Source: Candidatus Woesearchaeota archaeon CG10_big_fil_rev_8_21_14_0_10_45_16
GTDB taxonomy: Archaea; Nanobdellota; Nanobdellia; Woesearchaeales; GW2011-AR9
DNA: 64,000 nt
NCBI GenBank assembly: GCA_002762785.1
Contig: PCXY01000005.1
Location: 124,001 to 188,000 of the forward strand
Direction: 5' to 3'
In this document: positions 43,846 through 52,718 of the stretch, piece after piece
How the letters are laid out: every line of letters starts with the position of its first letter
Numbering within the stretch: position 1 is the stretch's first letter
Translations under genes and position numbers: made by a program
Notes under the pieces: model-generated
Seen by the model: the letters and a program-made list of their open reading frames with translations, nothing else
Databases searched by the model: none
Told to the model about the DNA's origin: nothing

Positions 43846-44874
43846 ATGCAACTTAAGAACCTCATGCAGAGATTACTGATAATCCTAGGACTTATAGCGA
43901 TCGTCTATTTCTTCCTGACCATTTCCATAAAAGATGTGCAGGCAGCAGGCAGACAAGTAGGGACATTTGTCATCTTGCTTCTCGGTCTTACTACTTTTAA
44001 TATCTGGATCAAGTCATACCGCTGGCAGAAGATGATCTTTGGTATCAGCGGCAAAAAGATCGGAACTTGGTTCTCATTCCGCTCCATATTGGCAGGTATT
44101 GCGGCAGGAAGCTTCATCCCTGGGCGGATAGAGTTCGCAAAGACGTTCCTGGCCAAGAAAGAGTATGACGTGCCGATGTCGCAATCAGCATCAGCTTTAG
44201 TAATAGAACGCTTCATGGACTTTGCAGCTATCCTGCTGATCTTAGCTGGATCTATCGCGTTCTTTCATCAGGAAAACAAAGATCTGCTTATCGCCGCATC
44301 CGCCATGATAATCTTTTTGGTTATCATCACGATAACTCTCGTCTTCTACCCTAAAGTATTGATGAGGCCAGTAAATTTTATCCTAAGAAAGATGCCTGGC
44401 AAAGATGGACCTAAAGATAAACTTCAGCGGTTCTCAGAAGATTTCTTTGTGAGCTTCAAACTGTTAAGATCAAAATGGATAACCGTCTGGTTTATGTTCC
44501 TCTCTTTAGCAGCGTTGGTCGTAGAGATCGTACGTCTTTACAGTCTCTTCATGATCTTAAGCATTCCGGCTGGTATCTCAGCCACCAGCCTGGTCTTTAC
44601 AGCGTCTGTCTTCATCGGGATATTATCAACAATACCGGGTGGTATCGGCGTGACGGAGATCTCAGCAACGACGATCTTATCGCAACTGATCCCTGGAACA
44701 CCGAAAGAGATGATCTCCTCAGCTATCCTGATCGAGAGGGTCATCTCTTATTATCTGCTGGTGGCTATCGGCAGCACTATCCTTCTTTATCAGCCGCGGA
44801 GCAGGACTGCCGCTGTCGTGGAAAAACCGCAGGATGCGACTGATCAGGAACTAAAAGAACCTATTAAATCATAA
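43846..44874 (+). CDS. AglD/UPF0104-type flippase-like membrane protein
   Basis: A 342-residue protein with seven or eight helices and the lysylphosphatidylglycerol synthase TM-region/UPF0104 motifs: 'GSFIPGRIEFAK' near 93, 'VIERFMDFAAI' and 'IPGGIGVTEIS' near 263. Members are found near archaeal and bacterial glycosyltransferases and may move lipid-linked sugars. TATA box GTATATAAAA at about 43811-43820. Just upstream of the GT2 at 44923, a common pairing. Confidence 0.88.
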   Translation: MQLKNLMQRLLIILGLIAIVYFFLTISIKDVQAAGRQVGTFVILLLGLTTFNIWIKSYRWQKMIFGISGKKIGTWFSFRSILAGIAAGSFIPGRIEFAKTFLAKKEYDVPMSQSASALVIERFMDFAAILLILAGSIAFFHQENKDLLIAASAMIIFLVIITITLVFYPKVLMRPVNFILRKMPGKDGPKDKLQRFSEDFFVSFKLLRSKWITVWFMFLSLAALVVEIVRLYSLFMILSIPAGISATSLVFTASVFIGILSTIPGGIGVTEISATTILSQLIPGTPKEMISSAILIERVISYYLLVAIGSTILLYQPRSRTAAVVEKPQDATDQELKEPIKS

Positions 44875-44922
44875 GATTTTTAAAGCGACTTCTAAGCCTC
44901 AAGACTGAAAAGGACTGAAATC

Positions 44923-45651
44923 ATGACACAGACCGTATCGATCATCGTACCCTTATATAACGAAGAAGAAGGTATCCCGCAGCTGAAAGAGAAATTGGAT
45001 CCGTTTATCAAGAGGCTGCAGGAAAAGTTTGAAGTCCAATTGGTGTTAGTGGACGATGGAAGCATCGATAAGACCAATGAGCTTCTCCACCAGTTTTATG
45101 ATGATAAACCCTATGCTTTGATCATAAAACACCCGAAGAACAAAAATCTTGGCGGAGCTATCAGGACTGGAGTGAGTCATTGCCACGGCGACATCATCGC
45201 CATGATCGACAGCGACTGCACCTACCAACCTTCTGTCATAGAGGGAATGATCAACATGCTGGATGACAATACTGATATAGTCACAGCTTCCCCCCTGCAT
45301 CCGAAAGGAAAAGTCAACGGCGTCCCAGGCTATCGTATCTTCCTTAGCAAGAGCGTATCGACGATGTATCGTATCCTTCTTAGGTCAGGGCTTCATACGC
45401 ATACGGCCATGGTTAGGGTTTACAAGAAGAAAGTGTTTGACACCGTCACATTCAAAGCAGATAATTTTCTTTCAGTCACAGAGATCGTCGCCAAGGCTTT
45501 GCTGCAGGGGTATAAAGTAAAAGAGTTCCCCTGTGAGATCAGCGTCAGGAAATACGGTATGTCCAAGATGAAATTTGTGAACGTCACCAAGAGCCATCTC
45601 AATTTCATGAGGAAGATCGTGATGCACAAGCTATTTCGTTCGGAGATCTAG
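44923..45651 (+). CDS. Family 2 glycosyltransferase (polyprenyl-phosphate sugar synthase-like)
   Basis: GT-A enzyme of 242 residues with VPLYNEEEG, 'LVDDGSIDKT' and 'AMIDSDCTYQP'. No membrane helices. The set is that of dolichol-phosphate hexose synthases. A 'TTTTTAAAG' element about 45 bases upstream may be its promoter. Followed after four bases by the hexapeptide acetyltransferase gene, so probably cotranscribed with the sugar-nucleotide genes. Confidence 0.9.
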   Translation: MTQTVSIIVPLYNEEEGIPQLKEKLDPFIKRLQEKFEVQLVLVDDGSIDKTNELLHQFYDDKPYALIIKHPKNKNLGGAIRTGVSHCHGDIIAMIDSDCTYQPSVIEGMINMLDDNTDIVTASPLHPKGKVNGVPGYRIFLSKSVSTMYRILLRSGLHTHTAMVRVYKKKVFDTVTFKADNFLSVTEIVAKALLQGYKVKEFPCEISVRKYGMSKMKFVNVTKSHLNFMRKIVMHKLFRSEI

Positions 45652-45655
45652 GAGA

Positions 45656-46366
45656 ATGGATGCAACTATCAGCAAGACTGCAATTATAAAGAAGAACGTG
45701 GTCATCGGTGAAAACTGTATCATCGGCGACAACGTCGTAGTTTTTGAAAACGTTACTATCGGAGATAATACGGTGATCGAAAACAACGTTACTTTGGGCC
45801 ATCCTATCGGACTATACGTACGTGATGAGAATGCCCGGGAGTCGATGCCTGCCACCATCATCGGGGCAGACAGCATCATCAGGACTGGAAGCATCATCTA
45901 CTGCGGGACAAAGCTAGGGAGCAAGGTCAGGACAGGAACCCATGTGGCTGTTCGAGAGTTCTGCGCAGTTGGTGATAGTAGTATCATCGGCACGCTGGTG
46001 CAGGTTGAAAATAATACGATCATCGGGCAGCGTGTTTCTATCGAGACAGGAGCACACATCACAGCGAAGGCTGTTATTGAAGATGACATCTTCATCGGTC
46101 CGCACGTAGTGACAACAAATGACAATCAGATGCTGCGACCGATAGATGTAGCTAATGGAAAGAAAGCAGAGCTGAAAGGACCGCACATCAAAAAAGGCGT
46201 TCGCATCGGTGCTAATGCGACGATCCTGCCGGGCATGATGATCGGTAAAAACAGTGTCATCGCTGCCGGATCTATAGTGACCAAAGATGTTCCTGAGAAC
46301 AGTGTGATGGTCGGCGTCCCGGCCAAGAAGGTTAAAGATGTGGGAGAAGAGTTCTGGTTAGGATAA
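45656..46366 (+). CDS. Left-handed beta-helix (hexapeptide) N-acetyltransferase, WbpD-like
   Basis: The 236 residues consist of repeated [LIV]-G-x4 hexapeptides from residue about 5 to 215, ending in 'SVIAAGSIVTKDVPENSVMVGVPAKKV', the typical C-terminal turn of sugar N-acetyltransferases. WbpD acetylates the 3-amino group of UDP-GlcNAc3N-uronate; its presence beside a 2-epimerase and with WbpA/B/E homologues elsewhere in the window makes this role likely. Other acyl groups cannot be excluded. Confidence 0.88.
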   Translation: MDATISKTAIIKKNVVIGENCIIGDNVVVFENVTIGDNTVIENNVTLGHPIGLYVRDENARESMPATIIGADSIIRTGSIIYCGTKLGSKVRTGTHVAVREFCAVGDSSIIGTLVQVENNTIIGQRVSIETGAHITAKAVIEDDIFIGPHVVTTNDNQMLRPIDVANGKKAELKGPHIKKGVRIGANATILPGMMIGKNSVIAAGSIVTKDVPENSVMVGVPAKKVKDVGEEFWLG

Positions 46367-46377
46367 CCCGAGGCAGC

Positions 46378-47466
46378 ATGAAAAAGATAAAGATAATCAC
46401 AGTTTTTGGAACCAGACCGGAGATTATCAAATTATCGCCGGTGATATCGCTTCTGGATGAATGTAGTGACCATATCTTAGTCCATACCGGACAGCACTAT
46501 TCCTACAATCTTGATCGACTTTTCTTTGAAGAGATGCATCTGCGGAATCCAGATCACCAGTTGAACGTCGGCTCCGGAACACCCGCATATCAAGTAGGGA
46601 CCATCATGATGAAAGTGGAAGAGATCCTGCTCAAAGAGAGACCGGATCTGGTCCTAGTGCAAGGAGATACCAATTCCACGCTGGCAGGAGCATTAGCGGC
46701 AGTGAAGTCTGGAATACCTTTAGGCCACATCGAATCAGGATACCGATCTGGCAACCTGCAGATGGCAGAAGAGATCAACCGCATCATCACTGACAGGCTT
46801 TCACGATACCTGTTTGTAGGAACTCAAGAAGGGATGGAAAACCTGCATCGGGAAGGTGTTGAAGGAAAGATGTTTCTCGTCGGCAATACGGCCATCGATG
46901 CTTTACGTAAGAATGAAACGCTGGCGGATGAAAAAGTGCTGGTACAGCATAGCCTTACTTCAGATGGTTACATCCTAGTGACAGTGCATAGAGCTGAGAA
47001 TACGGAGGAGAAGAACCTGAGCAGCATCGTAAACTCCTTGAACAAGTTAGCGGAGATGACTACAGTCGTTTTCCCCATCCATCCACGGACCAGAAAAATG
47101 ATAGAAACGTTCCAGCTGTCTCTCAGCGCAAAGATAACGGTTATCGAATCGACTGGTTACCTTGAGTTTATCAGCCTGATGAAAAATGCAGCGTTTATCA
47201 TGACCGATTCTGGCGGCATCCAGGAAGAAAGTGTCGAGCTGAACGTTCCCTGCCTGATCCTCCGAAATGAAACTGAGACCATGGATCTGGTCAATGCAGG
47301 AAAGACCATCCTTACTACGACCGATAAAGATAGGATCTTCAGTATTGCTTCGTCTCTTCTAGAAAGCAAAGAAAAAAGAGAAGAGATCAAAAACAGGCCA
47401 TTCTCTGGAAAAAGCGGCGTGGCCCAGAAGATAGTTGAGATTCTGCTGAGGGAACTTACTTCCTGA
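46378..47466 (+). CDS. UDP-N-acetylglucosamine 2-epimerase family (WecB/WbpI)
   Basis: A 362-residue GT-B fold non-hydrolysing 2-epimerase: 'TVFGTRPEIIKLSPVI', HTGQHYS, 'VQGDTNSTLAGALAA', HIESGYRS and 'TDSGGIQEES' with the expected catalytic acids and His. The enzyme inverts C2 of UDP-GlcNAc, or of UDP-GlcNAc3NAcA in the WbpI case. Neighbours favour the latter. Starts 12 bases after the acetyltransferase stop and probably shares its transcript. Confidence 0.93.
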   Translation: MKKIKIITVFGTRPEIIKLSPVISLLDECSDHILVHTGQHYSYNLDRLFFEEMHLRNPDHQLNVGSGTPAYQVGTIMMKVEEILLKERPDLVLVQGDTNSTLAGALAAVKSGIPLGHIESGYRSGNLQMAEEINRIITDRLSRYLFVGTQEGMENLHREGVEGKMFLVGNTAIDALRKNETLADEKVLVQHSLTSDGYILVTVHRAENTEEKNLSSIVNSLNKLAEMTTVVFPIHPRTRKMIETFQLSLSAKITVIESTGYLEFISLMKNAAFIMTDSGGIQEESVELNVPCLILRNETETMDLVNAGKTILTTTDKDRIFSIASSLLESKEKREEIKNRPFSGKSGVAQKIVEILLRELTS

Positions 47467-47499
47467 ACCTTTTTAAATCGAATTTACAGGGAATCAAAC

Positions 47500-48663
47500 A
47501 TGAACATACGAGTCGCAGGCACCGGCCATACTCCTTTTGGAACCTCTAAGAAAGAGATAGGTGAGCTGATGCTGGAAGCTGTCGAGGAAGCCCTGTCCCA
47601 AGCCAATGCCAAAGCGGACGATGTTGATACTATCTTTATCGCTAACTTCTCCAGCTCATTCGCAGGGCAGAGCCATCTTCCGGCGCTTCTTGCCTCAAAA
47701 CTCAAGACCAATGCTGAAATAGTCAGAGTTGAATCGGCCTGCGCTTCCGGAGGATTAGCTGTAAAAGAGGCAGTAGTCGCTTTATCTTCTGGATTGTACA
47801 AAACGGCTCTTGTCGTCGGTGTGGAAAAGATGAACGCCAGCACTATCTCTGAAGTGACTGGAATACTGGCATCGGCGGCCAGTCCTGACGAGATTATCCA
47901 TGGAGCTACTTTCCCCAGCCTTTACGCTTTGATTGCGAGACAGCATTTTGCAAAATACGGGACGACAGAAGAGCATCTGGCGATGGTCTCAGCCAAAAAC
48001 CATCAAAACGCACGCAAGAACATTTTAGCGCAGTTCAAGAAGGACATCAAAGTGGAAGATGTCCTCAAATCAAAGATGGTCGCTTCGCCTTTGAAACTGC
48101 TGGACTGCTCGCCGATCACCGACGGCGCGGCAGCAGTCTTCTTATGCAACCAGGAGGTCGCTGACAAGTTTACATCAAAAGAGTATCCGTCTGTTGACAT
48201 CATCGGCATCGGCCACAGCAGTGATTCTATCTCTCTTTTGGACAGAAAAGATCTTACGGTGATGCCGGCTGTCGTAAAAGCTGCGCTGAAAGCATATGCG
48301 ATGGGTTCGATAAGCCCGCAGCAGATAGATGTGGCCGAACTTCATGACTGTTTCACCATCGCTGAGATCGTCGAGATGGAAGATCTGGGACTCTGCAACA
48401 AAGGACAAGCCACCGCGATGATTACGGAAGGAAAGACTGCTATTGATGGAATGCTGCCGATCAACCCTAGCGGCGGCCTGAAAGCTAAAGGGCATCCTGT
48501 CGGCGCCACCGGCGTGAGCCAGGTTGTAGAGATAACGAAGCAACTGCAAGGACGCTGCGGTGAAAGGCAGGTGCGAAAAGCGGAGACGGGATTATGCTGC
48601 AATGTCGGCGGTTCAGGAGCGACAGCCGTCGTGACTATATTAAAAAGGGGGATGGAGAGATGA
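47500..48663 (+). CDS. Archaeal-type thiolase (acetyl-CoA C-acyltransferase-like)
   Basis: A 387-residue thiolase-fold enzyme: nucleophilic Cys in 'VESACASGG', 'AELHDCFTIAE', 'NPSGGLKAKGHPVGATG' with the catalytic His, and 'CCNVGGSGA' near the end. This is the archaeal or SCP2-like branch that normally acts with a DUF35 OB-fold partner. CTTTTTAAAT at 47468-47477 is about 30 bases upstream, giving a leaderless ATG. ATGA overlap with a DUF35-SDR fusion. The usual neighbour, HMG-CoA synthase, is absent, so mevalonate synthesis is not shown by context. Confidence 0.92.
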   Translation: MNIRVAGTGHTPFGTSKKEIGELMLEAVEEALSQANAKADDVDTIFIANFSSSFAGQSHLPALLASKLKTNAEIVRVESACASGGLAVKEAVVALSSGLYKTALVVGVEKMNASTISEVTGILASAASPDEIIHGATFPSLYALIARQHFAKYGTTEEHLAMVSAKNHQNARKNILAQFKKDIKVEDVLKSKMVASPLKLLDCSPITDGAAAVFLCNQEVADKFTSKEYPSVDIIGIGHSSDSISLLDRKDLTVMPAVVKAALKAYAMGSISPQQIDVAELHDCFTIAEIVEMEDLGLCNKGQATAMITEGKTAIDGMLPINPSGGLKAKGHPVGATGVSQVVEITKQLQGRCGERQVRKAETGLCCNVGGSGATAVVTILKRGMER

Positions 48664-49637
48664 CCTGGAAGATAATCAGCTACTCGGTCATCAACGTTCC
48701 GCCATCTTCTTATAGTGCCGGATACGCGCTTGCTCTGGTCGAGGATGAACAGGGGGAGAGAAAGACGGCCCAGGTAGAACGCCAGCACGCTGCATCCATA
48801 GCTGTTGGTACGCCTGGCACGATCATTATTGATGATGCTCCCAATGGTCTGCAAAAGAAGATCAATGTCTTTGTTCCAGACAACGCTGGATCAGACCGCA
48901 ACGTGAGGGAAGTGGCGTTTATCACCGGCAGTTCACGCGGTATCGGAAAAGCCATCGCTGTGGCTTTGGCAAAAGAGAAGAAAGACATTATCATCAACAA
49001 TAGTGTGGAGTCTGAAGAAGGGCGAAAGACCGTAAAAGAGATCGAGAGATTAGGGGTGCGCTGTTCTTATCTACCCGGGAAGATAAACGATGAGAAACAA
49101 GTGGGTGAGATCGTGGAAAAGATCATCCAGACATATGGTCAGATCGATATCTTAGTCAACAATGCCGGCATAACTAGGGACAAGATGATCGAGAACATGA
49201 GCGCCGAGATGTGGGATGAGGTTCTCGATGTTAACTTGAAAGGGACTTTTCTTTGTACAAAAGCAGTTCTTCATTTTATGGTCAAACAAGGCTCAGGCTC
49301 GATCATAAACATTTCATCTATCATCGGCGAGAACGGGACTATCGGACAGGCTAACTATGCCGCATCGAAAGGCGGGATGATCGCATTCACCAAAAGTATC
49401 GCAAGGGAATGTGCAGGGATGGGTATCAGGGCTAACGCTATCACTCCAGGATTTATCAAGACTGATATGCTCAATCCGATACCGCCGGCCATCCTGGGAG
49501 ACATCGTCAGACAGATACCGCTGCGCCGCCTGGGTAGACCAGAAGAGATTGCCAATGCAGTTGTTTTTCTAGCATCAGATAAAGCCAGTTATATCACCGG
49601 CCAGGTTATTGGTGTTAACGGCGGATTAAGGATGTGA
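48660..49637 (+). CDS. DUF35 OB-fold domain fused to FabG/PhaB-type SDR reductase
   Basis: Residues 1-75 look like the OB-fold half of DUF35 proteins, the obligate partners of archaeal thiolases. Residues 82-325 are a classical SDR: 'FITGSSRGIGKAIA', NNAGITRD, a Ser strand (NISSIIG) and YAASKGG, ending 'VNGGLRM', closest to 3-oxoacyl-ACP/acetoacetyl-CoA reductases. The ORF-track start at 48594 is inside the thiolase; ATG 48660 forms the ATGA overlap. Thiolase plus this fusion should make a 3-hydroxyacyl-CoA. This is an unusual domain combination. Confidence 0.85.
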   Translation: MTWKIISYSVINVPPSSYSAGYALALVEDEQGERKTAQVERQHAASIAVGTPGTIIIDDAPNGLQKKINVFVPDNAGSDRNVREVAFITGSSRGIGKAIAVALAKEKKDIIINNSVESEEGRKTVKEIERLGVRCSYLPGKINDEKQVGEIVEKIIQTYGQIDILVNNAGITRDKMIENMSAEMWDEVLDVNLKGTFLCTKAVLHFMVKQGSGSIINISSIIGENGTIGQANYAASKGGMIAFTKSIARECAGMGIRANAITPGFIKTDMLNPIPPAILGDIVRQIPLRRLGRPEEIANAVVFLASDKASYITGQVIGVNGGLRM

Positions 49638-49707
49638 TGGCTAGAAGAGTTCTAGACCAGATTAAGAGTTCCATAATATTTAAAAAAAGTCCTTAGCCGG
49701 AAAGGTC

Positions 49708-50556
49708 ATGGGCCTTCCAAAACTGACTGAACCCGGACCATGGCAGCAATGCTATGAAGATCAGGACGTCAGAACCCTCGCTGAATGGGGAATTACGGGG
49801 CCCATCGAAACGGTAAGATTGGTGCCAGTAGAAAAACCCAGAGAATTGCGAGAGCTTGACTACAAAGTTGCTTCTTACTGGGAAAAGTTGGCTGCGGAGA
49901 TCACGGCGAAAGGCGGCAAGCCTCGTAACGGAATCTTTCACGGCGTTGCCAACATGGATGCTATTGATGTTGACGGAAAAACCCTTGTCATCGGAACTTA
50001 TCAAGCTGATTTTGCAACCCTTCGTTTTAAGTTAGACGAACTATTTCCAGATCAAGGACAAGAACCACAGTTGACAGCTGAAGAAAAAGGGATTCTTCAA
50101 GATTTTTTCCATATCCTGGGTGTTAGCGCCTTGACGCAGAGCGCGCAGGGTTTATATCTCTTCGGAAGAGTTCAGAAAGACAATTTTTTGAAAGGGGGAA
50201 TGACAGAATATGTCCCGCAAGGCTTCCTGGACCGGAGACAGAATGACCATGATCCAAATGTTAACGCATATGACCAGGAATTATTGAAAGAACTTGAAGA
50301 AGAAACCAGCCTGACGCCAGATGCCATTGAAGCGAGAGATATCACGAGGATAATTGTCAGTGATATTTATTCAAACTTGACAGTTCTTTCTGAGATTAGA
50401 TTAAGAATTGGGTATGACGAGAGGACTCAGCTAAGTAGAGAACATGATAGTTTGGTATGGTATACAAGACCGGAAATCCTCGAGATCCATGAGAGACGCC
50501 ATACCTCCTTGGTCCCCACTGTCCCCAGATTATTTGAGAAGTCAGAAAGTGTGTGA
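49708..50556 (+). CDS. Nudix-like hydrolase
   Basis: A 282-residue protein with a recognisable Nudix-type helix, 'ELLKELEEETSLTPD', preceded at some distance by a 'PQGFLD' loop; the spacing between Gly and the Glu-rich helix is longer than usual because of an insert (RRQNDHDPNVNA). An N-terminal domain of about 130 residues precedes it. Nudix enzymes hydrolyse nucleoside diphosphates linked to another group, and a nucleotide-sugar substrate would suit this island (inference). TATA-like TATTTAAAA lies about 30 bases upstream. Monocistronic. Confidence 0.65.
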   Translation: MGLPKLTEPGPWQQCYEDQDVRTLAEWGITGPIETVRLVPVEKPRELRELDYKVASYWEKLAAEITAKGGKPRNGIFHGVANMDAIDVDGKTLVIGTYQADFATLRFKLDELFPDQGQEPQLTAEEKGILQDFFHILGVSALTQSAQGLYLFGRVQKDNFLKGGMTEYVPQGFLDRRQNDHDPNVNAYDQELLKELEEETSLTPDAIEARDITRIIVSDIYSNLTVLSEIRLRIGYDERTQLSREHDSLVWYTRPEILEIHERRHTSLVPTVPRLFEKSESV

Positions 50557-50585
50557 AAAGAGATCTGATGTGAAAAGAAATCTGA
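50552..50585 (+). repeat. 17-base tandem duplication at the end of the Nudix-like gene
   Basis: TGTGAAAAGAGATCTGA followed directly by TGTGAAAAGAAATCTGA, one mismatch. The first copy contains the stop codon of the Nudix-like gene. Probably a small replication-slippage duplication. Confidence 0.7.
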
Positions 50586-50630
50586 CCATCCGATACCCAC
50601 CGTCTGAAGACTAAATCTTAATTACCTAAA

Positions 50631-50640
50631 CTTTATAAAG
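50631..50640 (+). promoter_or_regulatory. TATA box for WbpE-WbpB-GT2 operon
   Basis: CTTTATAAAG about 26 bases before ATG 50662, the spacing of a leaderless archaeal promoter. Confidence 0.68.
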
Positions 50641-50661
50641 CGAAAACCAGAGATTTCTGCC

Positions 50662-51741
50662 ATGATCCCTATTGCTAAACCTATCCTCGGAAAGGAAGAA
50701 AAAGAGGCCGTCCTGGCGGTTCTGGACTCTGGTATGTTAGCCCAGGGAAAAAAAGTCCAGGAGTTTGAAGAATCTTTCGCCAGATTTATCGGGACCAAGC
50801 ATGCTATCGCTACCACCAACGGGACTACGGCGCTTCATGCTGCTCTGCAAGCACTTGGCATAAAAGAAGGAGATGAAGTGATCACCTCGCCGTTCACTTT
50901 TGCCGCCACCGGCAACACCATCAGGATGGTCGGAGCCACGCCAGTCTTTGTAGACATCGATCCTGCTACGTTTAATATCGATTCCCGTCTTTTGGAGAAA
51001 GCGATCACGCCAATGACAAAAGCCATAATGCCCGTACACCTTTTCGGCAAGACGGCAGAGATGGGAAAGATCTGCGAGATTGCCAAGAAACACGGCTTAT
51101 CGATCATCGAAGACGCCTGCCAAGCCCATGGAGCTGCTATCGAAGGAAAGAAAGCAGGAAGCTTCGGGACAGCTTGTTTCTCATTTTACGCGACAAAAAA
51201 CATGACCACTGGAGAAGGCGGCATGGTCACCACCGATGATGATGATGTCGCAGCGGCTGTCCGTAAGTTTATCAACCACGGCTCCTGGAAAAGATATCAT
51301 CATGACAGTGTGGGCCATAATTTCAGGATGACCGACCTGGCTGCCGCCATCGGCTGTGAACAGCTTCGGAAGATCGGACAGTTCAATGCCAAAAGACGCG
51401 AGAATGCCGCTTTCCTGACGAAAAATCTTAAAGAGGTAGCTGGATTGGTCGTTCCAGAAGTGAGTGAGGAGCATGTCTATCATCAATATACTCTAAGGAT
51501 CACTGACCGATTTCCCTGTTCAAGAGATGAAGTGTCCTCTTTATTGACAGAAAAAGGGATCGGCAACGCTACGTTCTATCCCGTTCCTCTTCACCAACAG
51601 CAGTCGTTTGCCGAATATAACAGTCTCTCTTTCCCGGAAGCTGAGAAAGCTGCCAGGGAAGTGCTGTCCATCCCGGTCCATCCGGAAGTCACGCAACAAC
51701 AGCTTCAACAGATTGTCGCTGTCTTAAGGTCGATACGATGA
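50662..51741 (+). CDS. DegT/DnrJ/EryC1 aminotransferase, WbpE-like
   Basis: PLP enzyme of 359 residues: 'IPIAKPILGKEEKEAV', NGTTALHAAL (phosphate site), EDACQAHGA and FYATKNMTTGEGGMV with the PLP-binding Lys. With the oxidoreductase that overlaps it by ATGA it would convert UDP-GlcNAcA to the 3-amino sugar (WbpB oxidises C3, WbpE aminates it). Leaderless promoter CTTTATAAAG at 50631-50640. Distinct from the DegT protein at 24071. Confidence 0.93.
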   Translation: MIPIAKPILGKEEKEAVLAVLDSGMLAQGKKVQEFEESFARFIGTKHAIATTNGTTALHAALQALGIKEGDEVITSPFTFAATGNTIRMVGATPVFVDIDPATFNIDSRLLEKAITPMTKAIMPVHLFGKTAEMGKICEIAKKHGLSIIEDACQAHGAAIEGKKAGSFGTACFSFYATKNMTTGEGGMVTTDDDDVAAAVRKFINHGSWKRYHHDSVGHNFRMTDLAAAIGCEQLRKIGQFNAKRRENAAFLTKNLKEVAGLVVPEVSEEHVYHQYTLRITDRFPCSRDEVSSLLTEKGIGNATFYPVPLHQQQSFAEYNSLSFPEAEKAAREVLSIPVHPEVTQQQLQQIVAVLRSIR

Positions 51742-52718
51742 TACGGATAGGCGTGATAGGAGTCGGTTCTATGGGACAGAACCATGCCCGGGTCTATGCT
51801 GACTGCGAAAATGCTGAACTGGTGGCGGTGGCTGATCCGCAGCCTGAACAACTGCAGAGGGTCGCCCATAAATTCAACGCCGTCCCGTACCAATCATACT
51901 TAGAGATGCTGGAAAAAGAAAACCTGGATGCTGTGTCCATCTCCGTCCCCACCAGTCTTCATAAGAAGGTGGCTATAGAAGCTTTATCCAGAGGGAAACA
52001 TGTCCTTTTGGAGAAACCGATCGCTGAAACCGAGGAAGAAGCCCGGGAGATCATCGATTGCGCAAAGATAAATAACGTCAAGCTGATGATCGGCCATATC
52101 GAAAGGTTTAATCCAGCTATTCTTCATCTTAAAGAACTTCTTGAACAAGGTGAACTGGGGGAGATCTATAAGATCGATGTCCAGAGGATCGGCCCGTTCC
52201 CCAGCCGCATCGCTGACGTTGGCGTCATCATCGACCTTTCCGTCCACGATCTCGATATCATCAACTATCTTACTGATAAAAAACCCTGCCGGGTCTATGC
52301 CGAAGTGCAGCAAAAACTTCACCCGTCACATGAGGATTCAGTGACAGCTCTCCTCAGCTATGACGATGAGATGCTGGCCGTACTGAATGTCAATTATCTT
52401 TCGCCGACAAAGATACGGCAGCTGAAGATCTTCGGGAAGAGAGGCATGTTTAGCGTCGACTATCTCAGCCAGGAATTATGTTTCTTTGAGAATCATAGTT
52501 TCAAGAGTGAGAACTGGGAAAGTGTCTCTGAAGGAGACATGAAAAAGATCCATCTGCCGAAGAAAGAACCATTAAAAGCGGAGATTGAAGCGTTCCTTAA
52601 ATCTATCGAAGAAGACTCGCAGCCGCCGGTAAGCGGCGAACAAGGGCTGCTGGCTTTACAGACCGCCAACCATATTATCCTTTCTGCTAAAGAAAGATCG
52701 ATCGTGAGGGTGCTATGA
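51738..52718 (+). CDS. Gfo/Idh/MocA oxidoreductase, WbpB-like
   Basis: A 326-residue two-domain NAD-dependent oxidoreductase with 'IGVIGVGSMGQNHARVY' (Rossmann), LLEKPIA (the EKP motif with catalytic Lys) and 'GVIIDLSVHDLDI' with the DxxxHD-type active-site residues. WbpB-type enzymes oxidise the 3-hydroxyl of UDP-N-acetylglucosaminuronic acid. Flanked by ATGA overlaps on both sides, between the DegT aminotransferase and a GT2. Confidence 0.92.
   Translation: MIRIGVIGVGSMGQNHARVYADCENAELVAVADPQPEQLQRVAHKFNAVPYQSYLEMLEKENLDAVSISVPTSLHKKVAIEALSRGKHVLLEKPIAETEEEAREIIDCAKINNVKLMIGHIERFNPAILHLKELLEQGELGEIYKIDVQRIGPFPSRIADVGVIIDLSVHDLDIINYLTDKKPCRVYAEVQQKLHPSHEDSVTALLSYDDEMLAVLNVNYLSPTKIRQLKIFGKRGMFSVDYLSQELCFFENHSFKSENWESVSEGDMKKIHLPKKEPLKAEIEAFLKSIEEDSQPPVSGEQGLLALQTANHIILSAKERSIVRVL

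Noticed and set aside
48594-48659. Upstream start of the DUF35-SDR gene inside the thiolase
   Set aside because: The first 22 residues are an out-of-frame reading of the conserved thiolase C-terminus; ATG 48660 gives an ATGA overlap.
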